NCBI RefSeq assembly: GCF_014650075.1
Contig: NZ_BMUG01000001.1
Coordinates: 200,710 to 264,709, forward strand
DNA from: Streptomyces microflavus
GTDB taxonomy: Bacteria > Actinomycetota > Actinomycetes > Streptomycetales > Streptomycetaceae
Direction: 5' to 3'
Length of the DNA stretch: 64,000 nt
This document shows positions 8,025 through 16,322 of this stretch, piece after piece. Numbering within the stretch: the stretch's first letter is position 1; the number at the start of each line of letters is the position of its first letter. Under the pieces are notes generated by a model. It was given only the letters and a program-made list of their open reading frames with translations. It made no database searches and had not been told where the DNA came from. A program made the position numbers and the translations under genes.

Positions 8025-8831
8025 ATGGCAGACCGTAAGCCGATCACTTCCTGGCTCACCGACATGGACGGCGTCCTCATCCACGAGGGCACCCCCATCC
8101 CCGGAGCCGACGCCTTCATCAAGCGGCTGCGGGATTCCGGGCTCCCCTTCCTCGTCCTCACCAACAACTCCATCTACACCGCGCGCGACCTCCACGCCCG
8201 CCTCAGCCGCATGGGCCTGGACGTGCCCGTGAAGAACATCTGGACCTCCGCCCTCGCCACCGCCCAGTTCCTGGACGACCAGCGCCCCGGCGGCACGGCG
8301 TACGTCATCGGCGAGGCCGGGCTCACCACCGCGCTGCACGACATCGGGTACGTCCTGACCGACCACGACCCGGACTACGTGGTGCTCGGCGAGACCCGTA
8401 CGTACAGCTTCGAGGCGCTCACCAAGGCGATCCGGCTCATCAACGCGGGCGCCCGCTTCATCTGCACCAACCCGGACGAGACCGGCCCGTCCGCCGAGGG
8501 CCCGCTGCCCGCCACCGGCTCGGTCGCCGCCCTGATCACCAAGGCCACCGGCAAGGAGCCGTACTTCGCGGGCAAGCCCAACCCGCTGATGATGCGGACC
8601 GGGCTCAACGCCATCGGCGCCCACTCCGAGACCAGCGCCATGATCGGCGACCGGATGGACACCGACGTGCTGGCGGGCCTGGAGGCCGGGATGCAGACCT
8701 TCCTGGTCCTCACCGGCCTCACGGGCCTCGCGGACATCGACCGCTACCCGTTCCGGCCGTCCCATGTCGTCGACTCCATCGCCGACCTGGTCGACCTCAT
8801 TGAGCTGCCGGACCAGGCCGACCGCCCGTAA
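8025..8831 (+). CDS. HAD-IIA family hydrolase, NagD-like phosphatase
   Basis: Protein of 268 residues with all HAD-IIA landmarks: DMDGVLI (nucleophile Asp13, acid Asp15), LTNNS, a long C2-type cap, GKPNPLM with the motif III lysine and MIGDRMDTD. It matches the length of NagD/phosphoglycolate-phosphatase-type enzymes. ATG 8025 is preceded by AGGAG at 8011-8015. It probably dephosphorylates a small phosphorylated metabolite in the cytoplasm. Its position after the exported phosphodiesterase hints at a joint role in phosphoester use, but this is inference. Confidence 0.85.
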   Translation: MADRKPITSWLTDMDGVLIHEGTPIPGADAFIKRLRDSGLPFLVLTNNSIYTARDLHARLSRMGLDVPVKNIWTSALATAQFLDDQRPGGTAYVIGEAGLTTALHDIGYVLTDHDPDYVVLGETRTYSFEALTKAIRLINAGARFICTNPDETGPSAEGPLPATGSVAALITKATGKEPYFAGKPNPLMMRTGLNAIGAHSETSAMIGDRMDTDVLAGLEAGMQTFLVLTGLTGLADIDRYPFRPSHVVDSIADLVDLIELPDQADRP

Positions 8832-8862
8832 CCAGCGGCACCACCCCTGACCTGCATGGATC

Positions 8863-8909
8863 GCATCCGCAGTCGCTCGCGCTTCGCTCGAATGGAGGAC
8901 TGCGGATGC
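8863..8909. terminator. Stem-loop after the NagD-like gene
   Basis: 12-nt perfect arms GCATCCGCAGTC (8863-8874) and GACTGCGGATGC (8898-8909). The inner sequence GCTCGCG..CGCTCG can extend the stem. It lies between the NagD-like gene and the exported protein gene at 8953 and is probably a terminator. Confidence 0.5.
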
Positions 8910-8952
8910 GGGCCGGCACGGCAGGCGTGAACCTTCCCCTAGGAGGTTCACG

Positions 8953-9519
8953 ATGCGTTCGATGCCCATCACTTTCTGTGCCGCAGCGGCGGCCGCGCTC
9001 ATAGCCCTGCCCGTGTCCGCCGCCCAGGCGTCACAGGCCGCCCCGGCCGGGGACGACGACCGGAGAACCGGCAACGTCTCGGTCACCCCGTCCACGATCG
9101 CCCCGGGCGGGCAGGTGGAACTCTGGGTCGACGTCTGCGGCAAAGGCCGCCAGGCCAAGGGCAACTCCGACGCCTTCGTCTCGGAAGCCCACTTCACCCC
9201 CGCCGACGCCAAGGGCCTCTTCGCCGAGGCCAGCATCCGCTCCGACGCCGAACCCCGCTCCTACGACGTCTGGGTGACGTGCAAGGACGGCAAGGGCAAG
9301 GCGACCGGCACCCTCACCGTCATCCACCACACCCGGCCCTCGCCCGTGGCCCCCGTCAAGGCGGGCGGCGGAGGCACCGCCACCCTCGCCGAGCGGGCCA
9401 CCGAGTCCCAGGGCCCCGGCACCCGGCACGCGGTGATCGGCCTCGTGCTCGCCGCTGTGGCCTCCGTGGCCGTCGCCGTGCGCACCTCGCGCCGCCGCCG
9501 CGAACCGGCCGCGGACTGA
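8953..9519 (+). CDS. Exported, C-terminally membrane-anchored protein next to a sortase
   Basis: Protein of 188 residues. A signal peptide covers residues 1 to ~26 (ending AAQAS). The extracellular domain contains two cysteines (VDVCGKG, VWVTCKDG) that may form a disulfide. A membrane helix (HAVIGLVLAAVASVAVAV) and an Arg-rich tail (RTSRRRR) close the protein. This is the architecture of a sortase substrate, but no LPxTG or LAxTG motif is visible before the helix. ATG 8953 has a strong TAGGAGG. The gene ends 1 nt before the sortase gene, so the two are probably co-translated. Function unknown. Confidence 0.75.
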   Translation: MRSMPITFCAAAAAALIALPVSAAQASQAAPAGDDDRRTGNVSVTPSTIAPGGQVELWVDVCGKGRQAKGNSDAFVSEAHFTPADAKGLFAEASIRSDAEPRSYDVWVTCKDGKGKATGTLTVIHHTRPSPVAPVKAGGGGTATLAERATESQGPGTRHAVIGLVLAAVASVAVAVRTSRRRREPAAD

Positions 9520-9520
9520 C

Positions 9521-10180
9521 ATGTCCGCCCCGGACCGCCCGGCAGGCACCGGGCGACTGCTCACCGGTGTGGCCTGGGCCGTGCTGCTGCTCGGCCTCTG
9601 GCTCTGGGGGCGTGACGCGTCGGGCGGGATGTCGGCGCCCACGACCGGCGATGTCGCCGCGGTCGGCCGCCCGCTCGGGGCCCCGCTGCCCCCGGCGCGC
9701 GAACCGCTCGACGGCTCCGCCCCGCGCAGTGTGGAGGTCCCCTCGGTGGGGATCGACGCCCCGGTCGTCCCGCGCGGCCTCGACAAGGACGGGGCCATCG
9801 ACCCGCCCCCGTACGACCTGCCGCAGACCGCCGGCTGGTACGGCAGGGGCACCGAGCCCGGCGCCGAGGGGGCGGCCCTGATCGTCGGCCATGTCGACAC
9901 CGAGACCAAGCCGGCCGTCTTCTACGGGCTCAGCGCGGTACGGCCGGGCGAGAAGGTGCGGGTGGTCCGGGACGACGGCAGCGTCGCCGAGTTCACCGTG
10001 GACGACGTCCAGGTCGTCACCCGGGAACGCTTCGACGCCGAGAAGGCGTACGGGCCCCGCGTGGACGGCCGGGCGGAGCTCCGGCTGATCACCTGCGGCG
10101 GGAAGTACGACCGGAAGACCCGCTCCTACACCGCGAACGTGGTGGTCTCCGCCTACCTCACGGGGGCGAAGGGCGCCTGA
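9521..10180 (+). CDS. Class F sortase
   Basis: Protein of 219 residues with one N-terminal membrane helix (LLTGVAWAVLLLGLWLW) and an extracellular sortase fold. Catalytic His is in IVGHVDT and Cys in LRLITCGG; a conserved Arg is expected in the following KYDRKTRSYTANV segment. ATG 9521 lies 1 nt after the upstream stop. Class F sortases are actinobacterial transpeptidases or peptidases at the cell surface. Pairing with the preceding tail-anchored protein suggests a private substrate or partner, although that protein lacks a recognisable sorting motif. Confidence 0.85.
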   Translation: MSAPDRPAGTGRLLTGVAWAVLLLGLWLWGRDASGGMSAPTTGDVAAVGRPLGAPLPPAREPLDGSAPRSVEVPSVGIDAPVVPRGLDKDGAIDPPPYDLPQTAGWYGRGTEPGAEGAALIVGHVDTETKPAVFYGLSAVRPGEKVRVVRDDGSVAEFTVDDVQVVTRERFDAEKAYGPRVDGRAELRLITCGGKYDRKTRSYTANVVVSAYLTGAKGA

Positions 10181-10517
10181 AGCCTGTCGAGAACATCCGG
10201 CCCGGCCGACCCGCCCTGGGAGGGGCACGCCGACCGGGCCGGCCTCGACCGCGTGCACCGGGCCGCGGGAGTTGCCCGGCGCGGTACGGGAGGTCGGTGC
10301 GGTACGGGGTCGATCTCTGCCGCCACTGTAGGGGGACGGGTACCCGGGGACACCGGTTTCGAACAAGATGTCCGGAACAGGATGCCTCTGTGCGACGGTG
10401 GTGCTCCTCGGCACCGCCGCAGGACGGTCCCGGCCCCTGTGCCAGGATGGCCCGGACCGGCAGCACAGCGGTGCGACCCGTGAGAACAGTGCAGGCAGTG
10501 CACCCAAGGGGGAGTGG
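10181..10517. other. Intergenic region before the GH6 lipoprotein gene
   Basis: 337 bp. An imperfect inverted repeat (CCGGCCCGGCCG at 10197-10208 with CGACCGGGCCGG at 10231-10242) right after the sortase stop looks like a terminator. The remainder presumably carries the GH6 promoter; I see no clear operator. Confidence 0.4.
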
Positions 10518-11549
10518 ATGTACGGCAGTTACACCGGCCGGTCCCGGCCGCGCGGACGCGCGGCGGCGGGCTTCAGGGTGACCGGTACGGCGGCGGTCTG
10601 CGCCGCCCTGCTGCTGGCCGGCTGCTCCGGCGACGGCGACAGCGCTCCGGTGGTCGGGCAGCAGCCCAAGGAGAAGGACCCGTACTGGGTGAACCCGGAC
10701 GGCAGCGCGGCCCGGCAGGTCGCCGCGTACGAGGAGGACGGCGACCAGGAGAAGGCCCGCCTGATCCGGAAGATAGCCGAGCAGCCGGTCGGCGAGTGGA
10801 TCGGCCCGGACGCCCCCGAGAACGAGGCGCGGCGGGTCACCGAGGCGGCCGCGAAGGCCGACCGGTACGCGTTGCTGGTCCTCTACAACATCCCGCACCG
10901 CGACTGCGGCCAGTTCTCCAAGGGCGGCGCCGCTGACGGCAACGCCTACCGGTCCTGGGTGGACGGGGTGGCCAAGGGCATCGGGGACCGCCCGGCGACC
11001 GTGATCCTGGAGCCGGACGCCCTGCTCCACCTGGTCGACGGCTGCACGCCCCAGGAGCACCACGACGAGCGGTACGCCCTGCTCAAGGGCGCCATCGAGC
11101 GGCTGAAGAAGCAGCCCGCCACCAAGGTCTACGTGGACGCGGGCAACGCGGGCTGGCAGTCGCCCGAGACCCTGCACGAGCCCCTGTGGCGGGCGGGCAT
11201 CGAGAAGGCCGACGGCTTCTCGCTCAACGTCTCCAACTTCCGCACGACGGCCGTCAGCACGGAGTTCGGCAAGAAGCTGTCGGTCAAGGTCGGGGACAAG
11301 CCCTTCGTCATCGACACCAGCCGCAACGGCAACGGCCCCTACGAGGGCGGCGACCCGGCCGAGACCTGGTGCAACCCGCCGGGCCGTGCGCTGGGCGAGC
11401 CCCCGACCACGACGACGGGCGATGAGCGGGTCGACGCCTACCTGTGGATCAAGCGCCCCGGCGAGTCCGACGGCGACTGCAAGGGCGGCCCGAAGGCGGG
11501 CGGCTGGTGGCCGGAGTACGCGCTCGGCCTGGCCCGCGCCACGAAGTAG
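10518..11549 (+). CDS. cslZ: Glycoside hydrolase family 6 lipoprotein (endoglucanase-like)
   Basis: Protein of 343 residues. A lipobox (LLLAGCSG) follows a short hydrophobic stretch, so it is a membrane-anchored lipoprotein on the outer face. GH6 signatures are YNIPHRDCGQFS, VILEPDALLHL (catalytic acid region), DAGNAGWQ, SLNVSNF, IDTSRNGNG, WCNPPGRALG and AYLWIKRPGESDG. ATG 10518 sits right after AGGGGGAG; the reading frame extends further upstream but without a signal peptide. It is convergent with glxA and cslA. In streptomycetes this trio makes and processes a beta-glucan-like polymer at hyphal tips; CslZ is the hydrolase thought to trim or open the wall for it. The gene name is given by context. 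Confidence 0.85.
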   Translation: MYGSYTGRSRPRGRAAAGFRVTGTAAVCAALLLAGCSGDGDSAPVVGQQPKEKDPYWVNPDGSAARQVAAYEEDGDQEKARLIRKIAEQPVGEWIGPDAPENEARRVTEAAAKADRYALLVLYNIPHRDCGQFSKGGAADGNAYRSWVDGVAKGIGDRPATVILEPDALLHLVDGCTPQEHHDERYALLKGAIERLKKQPATKVYVDAGNAGWQSPETLHEPLWRAGIEKADGFSLNVSNFRTTAVSTEFGKKLSVKVGDKPFVIDTSRNGNGPYEGGDPAETWCNPPGRALGEPPTTTTGDERVDAYLWIKRPGESDGDCKGGPKAGGWWPEYALGLARATK

Positions 11550-11552
11550 CGA

Positions 11553-11580
11553 GAAGGCCGCCTCCGGGGAGGCGGCCTTC
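11553..11580. terminator. Bidirectional terminator between GH6 gene and glxA
   Basis: Arms GAAGGCCGCCTCC (11553-11565) and GGAGGCGGCCTTC (11568-11580), forming a long GC hairpin with a tight loop. It lies 4 nt after the GH6 stop and serves the convergent glxA transcript as well. Confidence 0.7.
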
Positions 11581-11617
11581 CGTCATCACGTACGTACGGT
11601 CATCACGTACGCACGCC

Positions 11618-13618
11618 CTACGGGATCTCCACCCACGTCCCCTCGGACGGGGTGCCCTTGGCGTCGGTGACGAACAGCATGTACCAGCCCGACGGCACCA
11701 GCGCCCGGTTCTTCGGCACGGTGACCGTGATCCCGTCCGCCGACTTCTCCAGCTCCAGCGCGATGCTGCGCTGGTCGGTGTCGGTGACATGGGTGACCGC
11801 CGAGGGCCGCATCAGCTTCGCCGAGGTGATCGAGGAGGCGTGCTGCGTGGTGAACATGCCGGTTCCGCCGCGCTTGATGCTCTTGGGCCCGGCCGTCAGC
11901 TCCGGCCGGGAGCCCCGGTAGAGATACGGCGGGGTGTAGATCTCGACGCGCTGCTCGAAGGTGCCCGGCCGGGTGTTGATCTTGTTCGAGTAGAGCGGGT
12001 CGGAGCCGAAGATCATGACCCGGCCGTCCGGCAGCAGTACGGACCCCGAGTGGTAGTTGCGCCCCACCGCCGGGTCCGCGACCTGCTTGTACGTGTCCGT
12101 CTTCGCGTCGTACAGCCGGGCCTCCAGCACGTCCGAACCGCCGCGGCCCCGGTAGTCGCTCGATCCGCCGGCGACGAGCAGGGAGTCGTCGGGGAGCAGG
12201 GAGGCGCTGGGGTAGCGGGTGCCCTCGTCCAGCGAGGCGCCGTCGGTGAACTTCGGGTTCTTCGCCTGGAGGTCGACCAGCCGGGACTTCGGGGTGGCCT
12301 TCTCCGACTCGCCGACCCCGCCGCCGCCGATGACCATGAACTTCTCGTCCTGGGCCGGAGGCAGCCGTACGGTCGCCGAGGTCTCCATCTGGTCCGGGTC
12401 GCTGAGGCCGGGGATCTCCTCGTACTCGTTCGTCCGCACGTCCCAGACGCCGGGGGCGCGGCCCTCGTCCTGGAGGCCGTAGCCGGAGTTGGAGCCGGAG
12501 TAGAAGAGCTTGCCGTCGTTGAGCAGGAAGAGCGCCGGGTAGGTGGCGAACTTCCGGACGACCCCGCTGTACTCCCAGGTCTTGGTCTTCGGGTCGTACA
12601 CCTCGGCCTTGCCCGGGTCGATCTGGCCGATCTCGTCCAGGCCGGAGACCGCGAGGACCTTGCCGTCCTTCAGCGTGGTGAGGGTGGGGTACCAGCGGGC
12701 CTTGTCCATCGGGTCGACGGGGATGTACTTCTCCGCGACCGGGTCGAACTCGAAGGCGTCGTTGATGCCCTGGAAGTCCTTCTTGTCCAGGGCCAGCTTC
12801 TGGGCGATCCCGTAGACGTTGCGGGTGTCGACGGTGGAGAGGCCCGAGACGCGGTAGTTGTCCTCGGTGCCGGTCTCGTACTTCCGCCCGGACTTCGCGG
12901 CCTCCACGTAGATACGGCCGACGCCCGCCTCGTTGCGGAGGTACTCGCCGGTCTTCTTGTCGAAGACCTTCGTGGCCTTCTCCACCAGCAGCGGGTCCTG
13001 GGAGATGAAGGTCTTGCCGCTCTCCTTGCCCGTGAACCGGGTGCCCGCGGGGAGGGTGATCGGCTTGTTCGGGTTCTCGTTGCGGACGATCATCAGTCCG
13101 CCGGCCTTGGTGACATCGCCCTCCAGCTTCTCGTAGCGCTTGGTGCCGCCGGCTATGAGGAGGTTGCCGCCGGGCAGCTGGGTGTGGCCGGCGCAGAACA
13201 GGTCCTTGGGCGTGTCGATGTCCTTGAAGACGTTCGTCTTCGGGTCCCACAGGATGGAACGGAAGCTCTGCGCGTCGAAGTTCTTCTGGTTGTTGCCCGA
13301 ACCCGCGACGAGCAGCACCTTGCCGGTGTGCAGCAGCGCGGCGTGGACGGCGTTGACCCGGAACTCGGCGGGGATGTCCAGGAAGTCCCAGTGGCCGTTG
13401 GCCTCTTTGTAGGACTGCGTGTTGATCGTGTACTCGTGGTAGCGCTCCGTGGTGAAGCGGTAGAGCCACGGCCCGTTCGCCCCCGCGAGGGCGAGCACGG
13501 CGACCGTGCCGATCGCGAGCCGGCGGGTCCGCAGACCGGAGCGGCGGGCCCGCGCGCCCGAGCGGCGGGAGGCCGGGCCGGCGGAACGGCGGGCACCCCG
13601 GCCCGATTGGCTTGTCAT
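11618..13618 (-). CDS. glxA: GlxA-type mononuclear copper radical oxidase
   Basis: Protein of 666 residues. An Arg-rich cytoplasmic start precedes one membrane/signal helix (residues ~34-49); kelch-like blades and a C-terminal DUF1929-like domain follow. The radical-copper site is intact: Cys142 (DLFCAGH) and Tyr310 (ARWYPTL) are the candidate Cys-Tyr cross-link pair, Tyr522-His523 (GRNYHSG) and His593 (TTQHASS) the copper ligands. The protein oxidises alcohol or aldehyde groups, probably of sugars, and makes peroxide outside the membrane. In Streptomyces GlxA works with CslA in depositing a tip glycan and in morphogenesis. Its start overlaps the cslA stop (TCAT at 13615-13618), so both are translated from one mRNA. 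Confidence 0.93.
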   Translation of the reverse strand: MTSQSGRGARRSAGPASRRSGARARRSGLRTRRLAIGTVAVLALAGANGPWLYRFTTERYHEYTINTQSYKEANGHWDFLDIPAEFRVNAVHAALLHTGKVLLVAGSGNNQKNFDAQSFRSILWDPKTNVFKDIDTPKDLFCAGHTQLPGGNLLIAGGTKRYEKLEGDVTKAGGLMIVRNENPNKPITLPAGTRFTGKESGKTFISQDPLLVEKATKVFDKKTGEYLRNEAGVGRIYVEAAKSGRKYETGTEDNYRVSGLSTVDTRNVYGIAQKLALDKKDFQGINDAFEFDPVAEKYIPVDPMDKARWYPTLTTLKDGKVLAVSGLDEIGQIDPGKAEVYDPKTKTWEYSGVVRKFATYPALFLLNDGKLFYSGSNSGYGLQDEGRAPGVWDVRTNEYEEIPGLSDPDQMETSATVRLPPAQDEKFMVIGGGGVGESEKATPKSRLVDLQAKNPKFTDGASLDEGTRYPSASLLPDDSLLVAGGSSDYRGRGGSDVLEARLYDAKTDTYKQVADPAVGRNYHSGSVLLPDGRVMIFGSDPLYSNKINTRPGTFEQRVEIYTPPYLYRGSRPELTAGPKSIKRGGTGMFTTQHASSITSAKLMRPSAVTHVTDTDQRSIALELEKSADGITVTVPKNRALVPSGWYMLFVTDAKGTPSEGTWVEIP

Positions 13619-15543
13619 GACTGCTGTCCCCTCAGGGCGATCTTCATGGTCTCGTCAGGGCTGGGGCCGGGTCCTTGCGGACCCTGTGCCGGCCCGGCCT
13701 GCGGCTTCGGACCGGGCGGCCCCGCCCGGCGCCGGCCGCGGCGCTTCTTCTTCTGCTCGGAGCGGACCGTGTGCCGCCAGCCGACGATCGGCGCGAGGGT
13801 GATCAGCAGGGCGAGCGAGGCCCAGGTCAGCATGGCCGGATGGCTGTTGCCGAAGAAGAACGAGGAGACCATCGACGCGGCGAAGACGAAGATGAAGAAG
13901 AGGTGGATGCGGAAGGTGCCGAAGAGGGTGTCCGGGCTGGAGGAGTCCCCCTTGGGGGTCACCACGAACGAGCTCTTGCGGCGCAGCGCGGCATCCATCA
14001 GCGAGCGGGCGTAGATCGGCGCGGAGAGCGCGGACATCAGCATGCCGGCCAGCCCGCCGGAGCCCTCGGGCTCGTGCGGCGAGACGTTGTGGCGGCGGTT
14101 CCAGACGTAGAGGCCGATCTGGAGCGCGGAGGCGTTCCCGTACAGCATCATCCAGATGACCGGGTCGATCTGGACACCGGAGGCGCCCATGCCGAGGAAC
14201 AGGGCGCAGCTGAGGGCCGCGAGGATCCAGTTCATGGCCGACATCGGATAGAAGATGATCATCATCGTGTAGTTGAAGAGCTTGCCCGCGGGCATGGTGC
14301 CGAAGCCGCGCCAGTACTGCTTGAGGATCGTCTCGTACGTCCCCCTCGACCAGCGCAGCTGCTGGGTGAAGAAGTCCGTCCACGCCGTCGGGCCCTCACC
14401 GACGGCCAGCACGTCCGGGGTGTAGACCGAGCGCCACTTGTTGCCGGTGTGCGGGTTGCGGTGGCGGTGGATCTCGAAGCCGGTGGCCATGTCCTCGGTG
14501 ATCGAGTCGTACAGGCCGCCGATCTGCTTGAGCGCCGAGATGCGTACGGCGTTGCTCGTGCCGACGAACATGGGGGCGCCGTAGCGGTTGCCCGCGCGCT
14601 GGATCAGGGCGTGGAAGAGGAACTGCTGGGACTCGGCGGCCTTGGTGACGAACGTGTCGTAGTTGCCGTAGACCTGCGGGCCGATGACGAAGCCGATGTC
14701 CGGGTCGCGGAAGTAGCCGAGCATCCGCTCCAGGTAGTTCGGCAGCGGGATGTGGTCGGTGTCGACCGAGGCGAAGAAGTCGTAGTCGCCGCCGTGCGCG
14801 TCCAGCCAGGCGTTGTAGTTGCCGTGCTTGGTCTTGGCGCGGTGCGGGCCCTTGGCCTGGTTCCAGCGGGCCACTCCCTTGCGGGAGAAGTGGTGCACGC
14901 CGAGCCGGGCGCAGACCTCCTTGACCGCCGGGTCGTCGCCCTCGTCCAGGAGCCAGACGTGCATCAGGCCGCGGTGGCGGATTCTGACGGCCGCCTCCAG
15001 GGTCTTCGTCACCATCTCCAGCGGTTCCTTGCCGGGGACGAAGGAGGTGAGGAAGGCGACCTTGGTGCCGGTCTCCGGCACCACCGGGATCGGGTCCCGG
15101 GCGACGAGGGTGGCATGCGCGTTCGACAGGACGTTCAGCGTGCGGAACAGCTCGATCAGACCGATCGAGACCAGCATGACGATGTCGAGGACCAGCAGCA
15201 GGTCGTTGTCGAGGTTGGGATCGCGGTCCGTCCAGTGGCCGGGCTGCATCAGCCAGGCGAAGAGCCCGAGCGAGACGAGCGGAGCCCCGCCGAGCAGGAG
15301 CGCCGCGCGCACCCGGTGCGGTTCCTGGGATATCAGCGAGCGGTAGCGCACCTTGTACGGCTTGCCCGCGGGGGGCTGCGTCAGCGGCCCGGCCAGCCGG
15401 CTGTAGTGCTCGTAGTCGTAGCGCGGCAGCTCTTTTTTGACATACCGGCGCTGCGCCCCGGCCCGGAGCTGCGGGGGTATCCGAAGCTGCGTGGTCCGGG
15501 ACGCGTCGTTCTCCTGCCGGTCGCCTGGCGGCGTCGACGTCAT
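13615..15543 (-). CDS. cslA: Cellulose synthase-like glycosyltransferase CslA
   Basis: Protein of 642 residues. Family GT2 processive beta-glycosyltransferase: two membrane helices near residues 80-130, then a cytoplasmic catalytic domain with LLDEGDD, SVDTDHIP (DxD), SITEDMAT (TED) and QQLRWSRG (QxxRW), then about five membrane helices and a Lys/Arg/Pro-rich tail. It polymerises a beta-linked glycan and extrudes it at the hyphal tip. The ATG at 15541-15543 gives the usual Thr/Pro-rich N-terminus. First gene of the cslA-glxA operon, preceded by a 472-bp non-coding region. No PilZ domain is visible. Confidence 0.93.
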   Translation of the reverse strand: MTSTPPGDRQENDASRTTQLRIPPQLRAGAQRRYVKKELPRYDYEHYSRLAGPLTQPPAGKPYKVRYRSLISQEPHRVRAALLLGGAPLVSLGLFAWLMQPGHWTDRDPNLDNDLLLVLDIVMLVSIGLIELFRTLNVLSNAHATLVARDPIPVVPETGTKVAFLTSFVPGKEPLEMVTKTLEAAVRIRHRGLMHVWLLDEGDDPAVKEVCARLGVHHFSRKGVARWNQAKGPHRAKTKHGNYNAWLDAHGGDYDFFASVDTDHIPLPNYLERMLGYFRDPDIGFVIGPQVYGNYDTFVTKAAESQQFLFHALIQRAGNRYGAPMFVGTSNAVRISALKQIGGLYDSITEDMATGFEIHRHRNPHTGNKWRSVYTPDVLAVGEGPTAWTDFFTQQLRWSRGTYETILKQYWRGFGTMPAGKLFNYTMMIIFYPMSAMNWILAALSCALFLGMGASGVQIDPVIWMMLYGNASALQIGLYVWNRRHNVSPHEPEGSGGLAGMLMSALSAPIYARSLMDAALRRKSSFVVTPKGDSSSPDTLFGTFRIHLFFIFVFAASMVSSFFFGNSHPAMLTWASLALLITLAPIVGWRHTVRSEQKKKRRGRRRAGPPGPKPQAGPAQGPQGPGPSPDETMKIALRGQQS

Positions 15544-16015
15544 GGGTCATCCCCCCGCACGCACGCTGGTGCGTGATTGGTCGGTCACTCGGTGCCCGGT
15601 GGTTCCCCGTCCCTCACCGTGCATGCCCGCTGCGCGGGCCGTGGCCCGCCCAGAAAAGGAAAAGGTGTATTCCGCTTGCATGATGCCCCCTGGGCATCCG
15701 TCCGCGAACGGGACCCCCGCCCCGCGGCACATAAACGGAACATCACGCTCTGCTGATCCAACTGTACGGATCAGCCGCTCCCTTGGAGCTGAATGCTTCC
15801 AGATAGATTGTCCGACAGTGGAGGCGTCCGCAAGAGCGAAACAGGCTATTTGTCGGCCATGCGTACGATTTGGGTGGTCCTTGTGGCAGGGGCGTGACGA
15901 AGTGGTGATGAGCGCCCCGTAGCCTCCCCCGTGCCATCCCGTGACGCTCCGCACTCTCTTTGTTGCTGTGAGTTGACGGCGTATCGGTGTCGCCGGTCAT
16001 GAACCAGGGAATGAT
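15544..16015. other. Long intergenic region upstream of cslA
   Basis: 472 bp with lower GC than its surroundings between about 15740 and 15870. It contains an inverted repeat GCTGATCC (15752-15759)/GGATCAGC (15768-15775) with an 8-nt loop, which could be an operator or a leader hairpin of the cslA transcript. I see no convincing coding region. Confidence 0.45.
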
Positions 16016-16048
16016 CAAGGCCCCCTCACACTCGGTGAGGGGGCCTTG
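16016..16048. terminator. Terminator of tRNA-Lys copy 1
   Basis: 14-nt perfect arms (CAAGGCCCCCTCAC at 16016-16029, complement at 16035-16048) with a 5-nt loop, 8 nt beyond the tRNA 3' end on the minus strand. Confidence 0.75.
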
Positions 16049-16056
16049 ATGGTGCG

Positions 16057-16130
16057 TGCGCCGTCAGGGACTCGAACCCCGGACCCGCTGATTAAGAGTC
16101 AGCTGCTCTAACCAACTGAGCTAACGGCGC
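16057..16130 (-). tRNA. tRNA-Lys (anticodon CTT), copy 1
   Basis: 74 nt on the minus strand. Acceptor stem GCGCCGT/ACGGCGC, D-arm TAGCTCAGTTGGTTAGAGC, anticodon stem GCTGA/TCAGC with loop CTCTTAA (anticodon CTT) and T-arm with GGTTCGAGTCC. Discriminator base A; CCA is not encoded. The same sequence recurs at 22696 and 34551. Confidence 0.95.
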
Positions 16131-16322
16131 CTGCTGACCTGGAGAACTCTACCCGACTCCGGAGAGTGCTCCGGACCATTTACCCGCCGCCACGCCCTGT
16201 CAGATGGTCGTTTTTTCTCATTGGTCCGTCAAAATGCCTTATGTCGGGAGAGTTGAGACACTGACGCCCGTCGCAGCTGCGCCCAAAGATCTTGACGAGT
16301 GACGAGTGCGGAGGGGAATCGC

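Noticed and set aside
10181-10517. Riboswitch (e.g. cyclic di-AMP type) before the GH6 gene
   Set aside because: I could not find the conserved blocks of any known riboswitch; only a terminator-like inverted repeat is visible.
11444-14014. 856-codon open frame on the plus strand opposite glxA and cslA
   Set aside because: It is the antisense shadow of two well-identified minus-strand genes; long spurious frames are common in high-GC DNA and its translation shows no domain.
13675-15576. 633-codon plus-strand frame opposite cslA
   Set aside because: Glu/Arg/Val-rich translation typical of an antisense frame of a high-GC gene; cslA motifs on the minus strand are decisive.
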